Assembly (NCBI GenBank): GCA_900074725.1
Contig: LT598455.1
Coordinates: 931,802-995,801 of the forward strand
From: Lachancea dasiensis
Taxonomy: Eukaryota; Ascomycota; Saccharomycetes; Saccharomycetales; Saccharomycetaceae
Direction of reading: 5' to 3'
DNA: 64,000 bases
A model generated the notes under the pieces. It saw only the letters and a list, made by a program, of their open reading frames with translations. It made no database searches and was not told where the DNA came from. Shown here one piece after another: positions 40,082-52,200 of the stretch (position 1 is the stretch's first letter; each line of letters opens with the position of its first letter). The translations under genes and the position numbers were made by a program.

Positions 40082-40578
40082 AGTTTGGGACAGTTTCGAG
40101 CTTGAGCTTGGGCAAAGATCGTGAATTTTTGTGAGGTGATGGAGGGAACCCATTTGCTTAATTTACTGCGTATGCCGATGAGTGTGTTATATGACTAGTA
40201 CATGATGACATAGAAGAAAGTGTACTAGAATCTGCTTCTGACGTGCTTGCTAGAGACGATACAATAAGTTCAACCTGAGGAGCTACTGGTGTAGTTCTAA
40301 CGCAACTGCAGAACCCACTGATCGCCTCAATGAGAAATTGGCATTGTAGGTGGTTTAATGAAGTTAGCGAAGACATTTACTTGACCTTGAATATACACAT
40401 ATACGTCGTAACATTCTCACAGCAAGCTGCGTTTGCAGCTTAACGTGAACTGGATTAGATATTTAGTAGACATTTAACATAAGAGTGGTCGCAGCATGTT
40501 TCCCCAGACAAAGAATAAAAAAAGACCAGGGTACAGCACACGCCGCTTCTGCTTGGCAGCTCATCTCAAGCGCATCGC
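40082..40578. other. Spacer between porin and NUP159
   Basis: A 497-bp spacer that should hold the porin 3' end and the NUP159 promoter. A minus-strand ATG frame at 40158-40376 codes 72 residues, Ser- and Cys-rich, with no relatives I recognise. I cannot tell whether it is expressed. Confidence 0.45.
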
Positions 40579-41424
40579 TTAAGCCGAGAACGACAAGGAC
40601 CAGCCAAGCTTGTGAACAGGTTCACCCAACTTGAGGGCATCGAAAGAGGCACCGACACCCAAGTCGACACCTGGTCTCAAGGCCTGTTTGTAAGCCAAAG
40701 CGACGATACCAGAGTCGGCGACCTTGGCCTTGACCTGGGAAGTTGGGTCCAAGGCGTACTTGGAGGCAAACTCAATGTTGACGTTGGAGCCGGCCTGAGG
40801 GTTGAGCACAGCCTTGGCACCGACCTCGAGCAATGGGCTGACCTTTTGGAAGAACGACGCGGTGGTCAACTGTGCGTTGTTGATGGACAAAGCGACAGAG
40901 TAGGCGCCGGCCGAGTAGCCCAAAGCCACAGCGTAGCGGGACACGGCCGCGGCAGCAATGTCGTAGCCGACCTCGGCACCGCCGACGAAGCCCTCGTGGG
41001 CCAAAGTCAAGTCACCCACGAACGATGGGCCCTTCAACAGGTCGAACGCACCGCGCGCGGTGAAAAAGGGCTGGATGAAGCTCAGGTTGAGCTTGGCGGC
41101 CTTGGACGCGCCTGGCACGAACGACGTGACCAGCTCCGACTTCAGGCCCGGCGTCAATTCCGCCAGCTCGATCTTGGTGTCCAAAGCGTTGGCCGACGAC
41201 CAGCCCTGCGTCAAAGTCAGCCCGGTTGGCTTGTCCGAGACCTTAGCCTCCACGTTAGCAGCGATGGACCCGTCCTTTGGAGAGCTCTTACCCTTGACGG
41301 TGAAACCAACCCCGTTTGGAGCAGTAGTCTTGACGTCCACGGCAGCTGGAGTGCCATGGTAGAAGTCACGGTTCAACAACCCGTTGATGTCCTTGGAGAT
41401 GTCATTGAAGAAAGGAGGAGCCAT
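40579..41424 (-). CDS. POR1: Mitochondrial outer-membrane porin (VDAC)
   Basis: This voltage-dependent anion channel passes metabolites across the mitochondrial outer membrane (281 residues, yeast Por1 283). The N-terminus MAPPFFNDISKDINGLLNRDF matches the amphipathic helix of fungal VDAC. The rest alternates as expected for a 19-strand beta-barrel and contains the eukaryotic porin signature region near YSAGAYSVALSINNAQL. It ends KLGWSLSFSA, a typical beta-signal. By position it is the single orthologue of POR1 (YNL055C) and POR2 (YIL114C). Codon bias is strong, as expected for an abundant protein. A TATATA element is at about 41563-41568 and an ATTGG (CCAAT complement) near 41627. Confidence 0.97.
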   Translation of the reverse strand: MAPPFFNDISKDINGLLNRDFYHGTPAAVDVKTTAPNGVGFTVKGKSSPKDGSIAANVEAKVSDKPTGLTLTQGWSSANALDTKIELAELTPGLKSELVTSFVPGASKAAKLNLSFIQPFFTARGAFDLLKGPSFVGDLTLAHEGFVGGAEVGYDIAAAAVSRYAVALGYSAGAYSVALSINNAQLTTASFFQKVSPLLEVGAKAVLNPQAGSNVNIEFASKYALDPTSQVKAKVADSGIVALAYKQALRPGVDLGVGASFDALKLGEPVHKLGWSLSFSA

Positions 41425-44004
41425 TGCGAGCTGAGTATATACAGAATCTGCAGAGAAAAGTAAGAGCTTTGGGAGAACGTGTGTTCAAAGTCTGTAGACA
41501 GGCCTCTTTCAAACAGTTGTAAACAACCTACCTTGTGTCCGATCTGACTTAGGTGTGCCCTTTATATACGCTGCGTGTAAATTATGGCGAATATATTTTT
41601 TTCCCGTGGGTTGGCTTATTATTGTGATTGGCTTTCTTTCGTTGCTAGCGACCCTTTTTATAGTCATTTGTTGGGTTTAGCTGAAATGGTCCAATGAAAT
41701 TGTCAAGAATTTGTAGGTTACCAGGAAAAGGCTGGAATGGAAAGGCAGTGGTGGTAGATGGCGGCGAGTGTAGGAGCTGGAAGTTGATGGAAGCTTGACA
41801 AGGGCGCTTGCAGAGAAAGACGCTCAACAACTGTGGAGTTTTCATGTAGGTCGTATCTTGTGACTAAGTTTCTCTCGCACGCGGTCTTCTGTGGCGTCGT
41901 GAAATTGTAAAGACAATCAACGAGCGGGCGGTCGTGATGGAGGTGCTAAAGGCACTAGGTGTGTGGTGGTGCATGTGCGGATGAAGCTTTGGTTGTATGT
42001 AGGCCGTGGAGCCAGGCCCAGTGCGAACATAAGTTGGACTTGCGTTTGGACTTGCGTTTGGTTCCAGCGAGATGGTACAGCTCCACGTGCAAGCATGTCC
42101 AAGGCTGCCGAGCCATGCGCGGGCTGTTTGCAAAGGAGCGTTGATACCTAGGCTTATGGAGGGGGCTCGAGCTTTGGCAACGCGTGAAGCCAGTCGTCGT
42201 CACGATCACGGGTTGGGAGCTTGCTTGTATTGAGGTGAGCTTGCTTATATTGAGGTGAGCTTACTGAATAAGTCGGACATAGTCATCATAAGATGAGTAA
42301 CTTGGATCTAGGGAGTTCTATCTATCTCTCCGTGATTATTTTAGACATTGGAGCTGGTTCAGTTACCGCAACAAAAGCCTGGTATTTATACAATTCTCAC
42401 CGGTGACTCTGGTCAACACATTTATTGACCACCCGTTCCAGATCTGGATTGCGGCTCTAACTTATCAATCGCCTATCCCATTGGACAACAGTTGTTCTCT
42501 GCGGTTTGTCTTAGCTTGTAACTCTAATTGTATGGCCTCTGTTGTGTACTATCATTCTGTACCACTGTGTCACATATTTACTGACGCTGATTATGCGTTT
42601 AGGCGCACACCACCATCAGTTTCCTCACATTATTCCCAACAACTTTACTTTGGCGGCCTCAATATTCCAAAGAGATTCTCATTTTGAATACGTTCGTCAA
42701 AGACCCAGAGCGCCGCTTAGAAACGTTGGGAGGCTCTAACAGCTGTCTTGGCCCAAATAAGATTACAATGCTGATCGCCAGTGATGTTGCCGCTTGAGGC
42801 CTTGATATTCCTGATTGTTCCTACATGTCCTATATTTAACAAAATCAATCGGGGAATTTTTTTGATACATTTAGGGCAGGATACCCCCACAATCTCTTTG
42901 TTGGGCACTGAATAATTGAAACGGGCTCGTCGTAGCACTCCCATGCCATCGCCACTCCGCGAAATTTGATCGGCTTTAAAACCACTTCGTGCAATCTTTG
43001 TGCTACTGTCATCACTTTCTACTGCAATGGCATGGAGCTATAATGTCCGCTGCGTTAGAATAGGAACCCTCAAGATGACAGGGTAGTGTCAATAGTCGGC
43101 TTCAAATGGTGTTTCAAGGGCAGTTGGGGGTCGACCACAAGACGACGTCCAAGGTCAAGTAGAGCTTAGGCAGAGGGAGGAGCACGATTAGATCTACGGC
43201 TTCTAGCTAAATACTAAGCTCGACCCTGCCACAACGGTCCTGCCACAACGTTGTCTATTACGCGCTTGATGCTAATCACGTCGTACCCCCGGACAACCTT
43301 CGGTAGCCCCGACATAGCTTGCTCGAAGCAGGCCACCAATCGCCAGCTACGCGTGGTGTCAGTATTGTACAAAGTGACTGGAACATAGCAGCCCTGCCGC
43401 ATACATACACGGGCGCTCTGGGCAGTCCCATAAGAGATAGTTTTTCAGCGGAGAACTGATTGAAACTGTGAGCAGCTGGCCACGGCGAATACCAGCGTGC
43501 CGGGCTAAATACCTCTTCAGATGTCGTTGAGGAAAAGAAGCTGGCCTGATCTCGGTCCAAAATTTTCCATCACTCTCCAAACAACGCACCTGTCAAGATC
43601 GCTCCTGCTGGACTCTCCCACCAGCGAAATGTAATACAAGTGTAGATGTACATACATATATAAAAGCTGCACGTCATCCTTCCAAAGACACCACAAAACT
43701 CTCCGAGCTGGGAAAGTCATCAAGGGTCCACTTAACAGTACATTTCCACCCTGCCATCGCGAAACAAGGCCACGTCAACCCTCTTATATCGCCAGTGGGT
43801 CCTAACTCACCCTCTGATTCTCTTCATCTTTTTGAACGACGTGGAGAACGCCTTTTGTTTTCTTGCTGATTTCGAATACTGTGGTTGCAGACTAGAATTT
43901 CTACTCATAATTAACATATTTATTTCATTACATGAATGAATTACATAGATTTAATTGCTACCGCTAGCCATTGACACCTTAATCTCCACAGCTGGGTAAA
44001 AGCG
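41425..44004. other. 2.6-kb divergent spacer between porin and VAC7
   Basis: No supported gene was found in this long stretch. It holds small tandem duplications: a 20-bp unit twice plus a partial third at 42217-42263, a 12-bp unit TTGGACTTGCGT twice at 42034-42057, and CCTGCCACAACG twice near 43227-43255. The short frames at 42403-42687 (plus) and 43276-43560 (minus) lack family features. The stretch could contain a noncoding RNA or an ancient gene relic; I see no direct sign of either. Confidence 0.5.
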
Positions 44005-46110
44005 ATGAATGCCGAAGATGACAAGAGAATAACGGTCGAGACAGAAACTGTGCAGACACCAGCACAGAACCTTTTACCAGTTCAACCGGAGGAGAAGGCC
44101 GACGATGAGGCTTCCAGCGTCCAAGGTGAACAATCCGCGAACCTCATCGATCACAATCCGCTCTCGCTGCACAACAGCAGTGGGGCTATACGCAACAAGA
44201 AGTCTAACTTGTTTATGGACTCGTTTCTGGGCAAGGAGCCCTCGCCGTCAGTGGCTTCAGCCGCTACGCATACCGGTGTGCTCAATAAGCCGCTAGTGTT
44301 GTCCGGGGCTACCACGCCGAATCAACCGTTCAAAAGTCCCACGGAAGAAATGGCGCTTCCGATTCGCTCCTCTGCTACAGATGAGCGCAAAGCTGAGGAC
44401 AAAAGGGGCAGTCCTGGCGCGCTGGTACCGAGCTCCGGCGAGCACGCCAACGAGGACTCGTCCCGCAACAAGAATCGCGATCCTCCCAAGAAATCCGACT
44501 TTTTCGCCGCCCGGCTCGCGTCCGCTGTCGGGGAAAACGAGATCAGCGACTCGGAAGAAACGTTTGTATATGAATCTGCAGCCAATTCCAACCAGGCCGC
44601 TGCTCCCGGAGAACCCCGAAGCCACGGCGTGGTCTCTAAGATGAGTGCCCCCGCCCTGAACCATAGTGCATCCAACAACACAAATGCCAAGCTGCTGAAT
44701 CGGGCGAAGGCCAAGCGCCACACTAGCATTGCAGCAATCCCGCCACCATTATCGGAACACTCCGAAACCGACGCGCACAGCCTGCGATTTGTAAATCGCA
44801 ATAACCCCCAGGAAATCCGGTCTGTACGATCCTATAAAACCATGCCACAGTCACCGGGGAAAAGACTCTCTCTCATATCGCTCGCTCAAAATGGTGGACC
44901 TTCGGTTCCGCGGCGTACCTCACGCAAAGTTTCCAGCAATTCCAACCCCAACAACGTGAGGCGTAAGGCTTCTCAAAAGCGACAACTAAGAACGACGGCC
45001 TCCAAAATATTTGACGCTCATGGAGCTTCCCTTCGACGGTATTCAGGAGTTCCTGATGACGTTAACTTGGAAGATTACATCGAACAAACTGGTGGAGAGT
45101 TAACGCCCAATAAGTTTGCATACAACACCGAATCTGAATACGAGGATGATCCCGTGAGTTATATCCACCAGGGGGACGATGAAGAAGACACACATTCGAT
45201 GTTTTATTACCAGCATCCCAAGAACGATGGCGAGGCGCGAAACGGTTTGTCAGACTATGACGAAGAGGAAGAAGAGGAGTTGGATGGCGAGGAAGAGCGC
45301 CAGGGATATGGGACGACCGATCCCTTGGGCTATCCTCCGCCAGTAGATTATTATGATGACAATTATTTTTATCGTCCGACAGAGGCCTCGCCTTTGAAAA
45401 GGAGAGGATCACATTATACTGGTTACTCTCCTCATAATTTTTACACTACGAAGACGACTTGGGTACGCTTCAGGAACTTTATTTATTTTGCATTCGTCGT
45501 CTCGTTTCTACTGACATTGGGATTCATCTCGGGGTTTTTGCTTGCCACCAACAAAGAGCTACACGACCTTGAGCTCTCGAAGTTAACGTCAATTTTGGTA
45601 AGCACGGATGAGTTGGTATTTGATGTTATAGCCACAGCGTTCAATCCCGGCTTCTTTACAGTCGAAATTCAGAAGGTAGAACTGGATATCTTTGCCAAAA
45701 CGTCTCATTTGGGAATGGAAGGCGACCCCTCAGGCACACCGTATCAAACAATATTACTGGGAACTGTTCAAAACATGGAAACGTCTTTGCAATTCCAAGG
45801 TGGATTTTTTAGGAGGAATTACGACCTATCCAGAGCTAGTGTTAAACTAATCAAGCCAGGGAGCGGTGAAAACTCGGATAGGCAGGACACATCCGGAACT
45901 TGGAGTCAGCTGGAGGTTGAAAACGGACCGGAAAAATGGCGGCAATTGATTCGTTATGAATTCGATTTGATTGTACGCGGGAATATGTACTACAAAATGG
46001 CATTTTTGAACAGCGAGAAAAGCATAGGCGTACAATGTACCACCACGGTTGACCCGGATGGTGAAAGTGACAGTCGGGCAATATTACCGGCAGAGCTGGA
46101 CTTCGTGTAA
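44005..46110 (+). CDS. VAC7: Vacuolar membrane activator of Fab1 (Vac7-like)
   Basis: A single-pass vacuolar membrane protein that activates the PtdIns3P 5-kinase Fab1 and so controls PI(3,5)P2 (701 residues; S. cerevisiae Vac7 is much longer at about 1165). The first 480 residues are hydrophilic and low in complexity, with a KKSNLFMDSFLGKEPSP block and an acidic stretch EEEEEELDGEEE near residue 420. One membrane helix is at about 490-514 (FIYFAFVVSFLLTLGFISGF). The C-terminal luminal domain of about 180 residues is the conserved part, a LEA-like fold with DVIATAFNPGFFTVEIQKVELDIFAKT. The family call rests on this domain and on synteny with YNL054W next to MSG5. Confidence 0.92.
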   Translation: MNAEDDKRITVETETVQTPAQNLLPVQPEEKADDEASSVQGEQSANLIDHNPLSLHNSSGAIRNKKSNLFMDSFLGKEPSPSVASAATHTGVLNKPLVLSGATTPNQPFKSPTEEMALPIRSSATDERKAEDKRGSPGALVPSSGEHANEDSSRNKNRDPPKKSDFFAARLASAVGENEISDSEETFVYESAANSNQAAAPGEPRSHGVVSKMSAPALNHSASNNTNAKLLNRAKAKRHTSIAAIPPPLSEHSETDAHSLRFVNRNNPQEIRSVRSYKTMPQSPGKRLSLISLAQNGGPSVPRRTSRKVSSNSNPNNVRRKASQKRQLRTTASKIFDAHGASLRRYSGVPDDVNLEDYIEQTGGELTPNKFAYNTESEYEDDPVSYIHQGDDEEDTHSMFYYQHPKNDGEARNGLSDYDEEEEEELDGEEERQGYGTTDPLGYPPPVDYYDDNYFYRPTEASPLKRRGSHYTGYSPHNFYTTKTTWVRFRNFIYFAFVVSFLLTLGFISGFLLATNKELHDLELSKLTSILVSTDELVFDVIATAFNPGFFTVEIQKVELDIFAKTSHLGMEGDPSGTPYQTILLGTVQNMETSLQFQGGFFRRNYDLSRASVKLIKPGSGENSDRQDTSGTWSQLEVENGPEKWRQLIRYEFDLIVRGNMYYKMAFLNSEKSIGVQCTTTVDPDGESDSRAILPAELDFV

Positions 46111-47587
46111 TTTTTTTGGTGCAAAATTGAGCTTGCTGGTGGGCCTTGATAGATAGCGCGTATACTATTTAAGATTGCTCAGCCGATGCATGGTACCTCA
46201 TTACTTCTAATTTCTCATGTGAACAGCTCTCGCTACTGACGTTCGGGGCTACACAACAGTTTGACAGCTTAATGGGTGAATGCCACTTTGACAATTGTTG
46301 TTTTTAACGAAAAGGGTGACATTTGATTGACACATAAATGACATTAAACGCTCATTTCATCAACGACTCGGTGCAAAGAACCCAATTGTATCATCCATGA
46401 TTTTCAATGGGTCAAGAGGAGTCTGGAAACCATTAGTGAATTACATTATGGTGCTGCTTGATGCGGGCAGCCAATTTTCTCCCTAGCGGCAGCTAGGTCA
46501 TTCTTTCCACATTCGATTCGTGGGCATTTCTCATTGCTCACCAGGACTGCAAATAGTAGCGTTTGGCTGGATGACTGAAAATAGGATTCCGTGATTCTGC
46601 TAGATGCTCTTTTCAAGAAAGTATTAGATTACTATGTCAACAGCGATAAAACCCGTCTATTATATTACGCCGAATGCTACTCACGAGAAACAGAGTATCA
46701 TAAAAACAATCTGTCTAATTCCCTTTGGGCCTGCAAAATTAGTTGTGGTGCTTTCTGGAGAACTAGCTGGAGGGAATTTGCTATCAATTCGAGAGCAATG
46801 AATGGGGCCAGTGCCACAGGCTTACACTAACATTACACGCTACTCGAAAAGTAGTCAGAATGTAGTTAAAACGCAGCTCCTCGCCAGGATGAGATTACCA
46901 AATGCGTATATAACCTCCGTACACCACATTGCAACATAATTGCGGTACCAACTATGCTCCGAAAGGCCCGTGCTCAGAAACCCACTTTAATGCTCTACCT
47001 ATTGTATTAATTGGAAGCACGATGTCCTCAATTGGCTAGTGTGTTCACCTTAGCAATAGGCGCTTTAAGAACTTTACGCTTGCTTCCAGAACTTCAGTAT
47101 CACCGAATGCGTGCGTTTTTGGCTTCAACAATCAGAAACCTAAATTAGGGCAGAGGTAGCTATCAATGACACTTGATATTTTCATTTGATCTTCAATGGG
47201 CCATTAGGTTCTATACATTATGGGTCGTTATCATGACGCTGGCATTACAAGCTCGAACTGTGTTGTGGGCATCACGTGAAACAAATTCCTGGTTTAGTTT
47301 CTTTTGCCCAGCACGATTTCAATCCTGAAACAAATGCCTTTTGACTATATCCACGCAAGACTTGGCTTTGGTAAGTCCGGAGCTTCGGGGACTAGCCAAC
47401 AAACCCAGGACGTGTATCAAAAGCACTGGGAACCATTGGAGGCCGAAGCTCGACCGACTTAGAGGCACGGCGGTAGAGGAAGCTGGCTCACTCTGGAGGC
47501 CTTAAATTTGCAGAAAAACAGCTGCACATTGCACCGTTTGGAGGGGTGCCAGAGTTCGTGTCTAGCAGTAATAGCGGTGTTTTTTAG
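46111..47587. other. Spacer between VAC7 and MSG5
   Basis: About 1.5 kb with no supported gene. The only distinctive signals are the two pheromone-response elements near the right end. Confidence 0.55.
47277..47332 (+). promoter_or_regulatory. Two pheromone-response elements upstream of MSG5
   Basis: TGAAACA occurs at 47277-47283 and 47326-47332 in the same orientation, 49 bp apart and 255-310 bp before the MSG5 ATG. This is the Ste12 binding element. In S. cerevisiae MSG5 transcription rises after pheromone treatment, giving negative feedback on the Fus3 pathway. Confidence 0.7.
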
Positions 47588-48994
47588 ATGCCTAGTTTTG
47601 ATCAGTTGAGTTTTGCCGAGCGAAAAGGCGTCGCTCAAACTGAGCTACAGGAATGTGGTAGTTCTCCATACCGTGCTCGTAATCGTAATACGAAGAACCT
47701 GTTTTTGAAAATCGGAAACTCACCCGTCCAGAAACTAGCGCAAGGTAGTACACAAGATGAATTTGACTCTGAAGCGACTTCTCAAACTTCTTTACGAGAC
47801 CCTGTTGCAATTGCTAGCCGAAAGCAAACAGCTCGCAACGAAGCACACATTTTCTCTCTCTCCAGCGTTCTAGACAAGGCGAAAATTTCCCCAGTTTCTA
47901 GTAAAGGTTCGTCTGGTGTACAATCCACGGCAGATATTGGGGGCACGCGAAGCAGAATCAAAAGGAAGATGTCCTCACCTTTGCAGCTCAAAACTTCTTC
48001 TGTAAGTAGCAACAGTACTGACGGGCTTACAACTCCTATTGAACTTCAAAGTTTGTCGCTCGAACAAAATACGGATTCTGCACACCACACAACGTCTTGG
48101 GTGTACCATAAGAAATCGGCTTCAGCATCGCCGTCATCATCCAATGATGACAACGGCTTTTACAAGTATCATGAAGAATACAAGGGCAACGCGTATCCAC
48201 AGGGGCCTTTGCTAGTCCATGGGTCAATGCTATACCTATGCTCTGAGCCAACTTTTGAGGAACTGCAAGACTACGATGTTACGATCAATGTTGCTCAGGA
48301 GGTCAAAAGCTTCCGCTCACAACTCCCGGTCGAGAAGCAAGGCTACTATCATCACATAGAGTGGACGCATACGGCCAAAATATGTCCTGATTTACCCAGG
48401 CTAACGCAGCTAATACATCAGGCTGTAAGATCTGGCCAAAAAGTGCTAGTACATTGCCAGTGTGGCGTGTCTCGTTCGGCGTCGCTTATCGTAGCTTATA
48501 TTATGCGATACGAGGAATTGTCCTTGAATGACGCGTACAATCACCTCAAGGCTGTGGCCAAAGATATAAGCCCTAATATGAGTCTGATATTTCAGCTCAT
48601 GGAGTGGAACGAAGCACTCACGACACACAGATTACATACCCAGACGGAGAATGCTGGAACGGGCCAGAATGGGTCACCATCCCAGGATGAGAACAAGCCG
48701 GACTTGAAACCGTGGGAAATTGCCAACATCTTATCACAGCAGACTGCAGATGAACTAGCAAAGGCTTTTCTCAGTAGTCCCAATAGCTCAAGTATATCAA
48801 CAGAAAATACACCGCGCACGCCTCGCGAGCTACCAAACTACTCCCAGGTTCCCTATAAGCCGTCATTGACGGGAAAATCTGCGAATTGTTTTGGGGCCCC
48901 AGTGGCAGGTTCTTCACAGTACTATTCTCTATTTGATAGTTTAAGCCCATCTTTGGTGCAACTGGGTGAAAAAGATGGATCAACATGGAATTAG
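47588..48994 (+). CDS. MSG5: Dual-specificity MAP-kinase phosphatase
   Basis: A MAPK phosphatase acting on Fus3 and Slt2 in pheromone and cell-wall signalling (468 residues, yeast Msg5 489). A long Ser/Thr-rich N-terminal region (about 1-200) carries basic docking-like sequences such as RSRIKRKMSSPLQL. The DSP catalytic domain spans about 205-345; the signature loop HCQCGVSRSAS starts at His289 with nucleophile Cys290 and Arg296, and is followed by VAYIMRYEELSLNDAY. The C-terminal tail is Ser/Pro-rich. It is the single orthologue of MSG5 (YNL053W) and SDP1 (YIL113W). It begins at the ATG at 47588. Confidence 0.96.
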   Translation: MPSFDQLSFAERKGVAQTELQECGSSPYRARNRNTKNLFLKIGNSPVQKLAQGSTQDEFDSEATSQTSLRDPVAIASRKQTARNEAHIFSLSSVLDKAKISPVSSKGSSGVQSTADIGGTRSRIKRKMSSPLQLKTSSVSSNSTDGLTTPIELQSLSLEQNTDSAHHTTSWVYHKKSASASPSSSNDDNGFYKYHEEYKGNAYPQGPLLVHGSMLYLCSEPTFEELQDYDVTINVAQEVKSFRSQLPVEKQGYYHHIEWTHTAKICPDLPRLTQLIHQAVRSGQKVLVHCQCGVSRSASLIVAYIMRYEELSLNDAYNHLKAVAKDISPNMSLIFQLMEWNEALTTHRLHTQTENAGTGQNGSPSQDENKPDLKPWEIANILSQQTADELAKAFLSSPNSSSISTENTPRTPRELPNYSQVPYKPSLTGKSANCFGAPVAGSSQYYSLFDSLSPSLVQLGEKDGSTWN

Positions 48995-49243
48995 TCAAGT
49001 CTAGACCTTGTGTCTTTCTCCTATTGCATTTTGACAGATCACTGTCCATCCATATCTGTCAATAACAGGCCATATTCAAACATTTTTTCTGTTAATTCGA
49101 TTTACGAAGAAACATAGAACATTCATTAGGATATTCAAGTCCCATGTAATTATATTGTGAATTAAGCATCGTAGTGTTTGTGACCTGCGGAAATGACTTG
49201 TGTCACATTGTACTAATTGTAGTCAAAATTCAAGAAGAGTTCA

Positions 49244-52200
49244 ATGAGGTATCGGGTTGTGCAAAAAGAGCTTAGGCTACTACTACTAGGGCAGCGGCGT
49301 AGAGAGCCTATTGGTAGTATGGGGGATGGTACAGGTGGTCGTAAGGAAAATGACAATCCTTCGCCTGTCAAAAGAAGGTCGCTAAGCAACTATTTATTAA
49401 ACATTCAAAAAAGACGACAACAACTAGAGGAAAGCGCCAAAGCACAGCCCGAAATATCATCAAAAGCCCCTCTAAATGAATCAATAAAATCCAATTCAGA
49501 GACGGATGAAGCTGAAGAAACTGGTGCGGGACGGAATCCTAATAACGCCAGCATAACTGTCAACATAAAAACTCCCCACGATATTTCCCCCAATGAGCAG
49601 CAGCATGCGTTACCAACCAATACCGACTGGGCATTAAAATCTTTGGGTAGCTCTCAAGCAGAGAGAAGCTCTGTAGCTGAGTCAAAACATGGTATTGTCA
49701 AATCTCGTTCTGAGGACGAGACCCAGGCGCCGCAAAACGTGGCCAGGTGTGATATAGAACAACCCGGATCGCCTCCGCACTCCAAGCTTGGCACGGCTGT
49801 TGACCTACAACCTATCGAGCGGCCACCTCCAGTAAAAATTCACGAGGCCACTAATGGACAGCCAGAAAGGCTCTCCACGACATCGCTTAATACCCAAAAC
49901 AACGTTATTGAAAGGGAGGAAAGAGTCAAAGCAAAGAATGATGACAAGAGGAAAGCATCGAACCAAGCGGAGCTACTGAAATCTTTTTCACCAAATGTGA
50001 CGAAAGAGTCTGATGTAGGTACCGTCTTAAACCAGTCGCAGGAAGATGAAAGCGAACTTAGCGAAGTTGAAAGTGACGCCCCAACTGAACCTGCCTCACC
50101 TCCTAAACCTCGGCTTGGGAGATTAGTTCGCGGGGATCAGTTACGATCCTCTCCTTCACGCACGGTTCCTCATATCCCACCTACCCACAGCGATGAATCG
50201 GAACTCTCTGATTTGGAAGACTTGAACCAGCCTCCCATTTCGAGCAGTATTTTGCATGGTGATTCTCCAACACATAGGTCCATTGTCACTCTCAATTCGT
50301 CACCAGCTAGACTGTTGAAAAAATCTCCGAAGCACATGAAGAGCTATGTGGCTGTTCGAAAGCCTCAGAATATAAAAAAGAGCGGTGTTCACAGAGACGC
50401 TGGAGGCAGAACCAAGTTACAGATATCCTGTGATAAAGGTAAGTTCGATTCTGCTAAGAAACTCATTGAAGAAGGATATGACGTGAATGATCAGGATAAT
50501 GCTGGGAACTCTTCATTGCATGAAGCTGCTCTGAATGGTCACTACGATATTGTAAAGCTACTTTTAGAAAACGGGGCGAACGTTAATATTCAATCTTTTG
50601 AGCCAATCAAGGATACTCCACTAATCGATGCCGCAGCCAATGGCCACTTGGATGTAGTCAAAATTCTTCTCAAGTATAACGCTGATCCCACCATTGTGAA
50701 TTCAAAAGGTTTAACGGCGATAGAGTCAATCGAAGAAGACTCAGATCTAGATGATGACGACTTAGAGACAGTACGGAGTCTCAAATCAGAGTTACGAAGG
50801 GCTGCCAGGCGACTTAACAGCGATGACGAAAGACGACAGCGTTCATCATCAGCTAATAGACACTCTGACGGCGATCGATCTTCATCCAATGTTCGACTTG
50901 GAGATGAGTTTTATTGGTCAGATATCACATCCAAAGTTGGACGGGAAAAGCTGCTCAGGTCCTCAAGAGAGGGAAAATTACCGTACGTTGGTGCATATCT
51001 CGAAAATGGTGGCCGTGTCGACCTCAAATCATTTCTTGAAGCTGTCAAGTTTGGCCATGAGGATATCGCAAGTTTATTTCTCGCCTTTGGGGCACAGACC
51101 AGCATGGCTACTCGCGATGGTCAAACCCCATTGATGGTCGCGCTGGGTCGTGGCCATACTGGGACTGTTAAGCTACTATTGGAGGCTGGAGCAGACCCCA
51201 CTGCAAGAGATAAATCTGGGAAATCAGTTTTGAGCTATGCGCAATCTAGCGAGCTCGGACTTGCGAGTAAGGGCGAAATTGAACTGATTCAGAATGCTTT
51301 AGAAAAGCACCAACCAAAAGCATTTGCTCAGACCTTCTGGCATGATGATGAAGACAACCAAGCTAAAGATGTGAGCAGCTCACCTCAACCACTGGTTCCC
51401 CAAAAACGAACAGAGGTGCTGGATCGCGACCTTGGCCGCGAATCTACTAGCAAGTTAACACCCCAAGAGCTCAACAGTTCCAGAGCCTCCTCCCCTGCAC
51501 CGGTTAGTTCTTTTTTCTCCTCAGCTCCTGCTAAAAAACCCAAGTTGGAAGCTTCTCTGAGCCCCGGAGCTGTGGATACGGCTTTCGAAGTACAGAGAAG
51601 CCAGAACGGAACTCCTGCCAACTCGACTACCCCTAGGCCGGCGGAGACTGCACAGGAGAAGGAGGCAAGATTGAAGGCAGAGGAAGAATACAGGCTAAAA
51701 AGACTGTCTACGAAAAAGCGGAAAGAGCAAGAGCTGCTCAACAAACTGGCTGATGATGAAAAGAAGCGTGCGGAAGAGCGCGATCGGAAGGATGCGGAAA
51801 GGCTGCGAAGACTGCAAGACGAAAAAGCCAGAGAGGCTGAGAAAGAAGCCATTGAACGCATAAGGGACGAAATTGATCGGAGGCATCTGATCCGAGCACA
51901 GTATCCGTTGGGTCTGCGCCTGGTAAATTTTCAGACCACCGATGATTTAAACAGTTTCTTGCCAGTCTACTACTCGGTCATTAATACAAAAAGGTATGTC
52001 ATGGACATGCACATGTGCGTGCTACTGAAGGATGTCAATTTCGTTGCCCGATGTTCAGGCGGGATAATAATATCTGCGGCTCACAAACTACAAATGTGGA
52101 ACATTTACAAATTTATTTTTTTGCTGGGGGGCCGCGGCGTCACAAAATCACAGGTCCAACGGGACTTAGATGCTCTGTCATTCCAGAGTCGAGCCGAATT

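Noticed and set aside
40612-41463. An 283-codon open frame antisense to porin.
   Set aside because: It is an effect of the strong codon bias of the porin gene; it starts without a recognised family and mirrors the porin coding sequence.
42403-42687. 94-residue frame in the porin-VAC7 spacer.
   Set aside because: Starts without ATG and has no recognisable domain.
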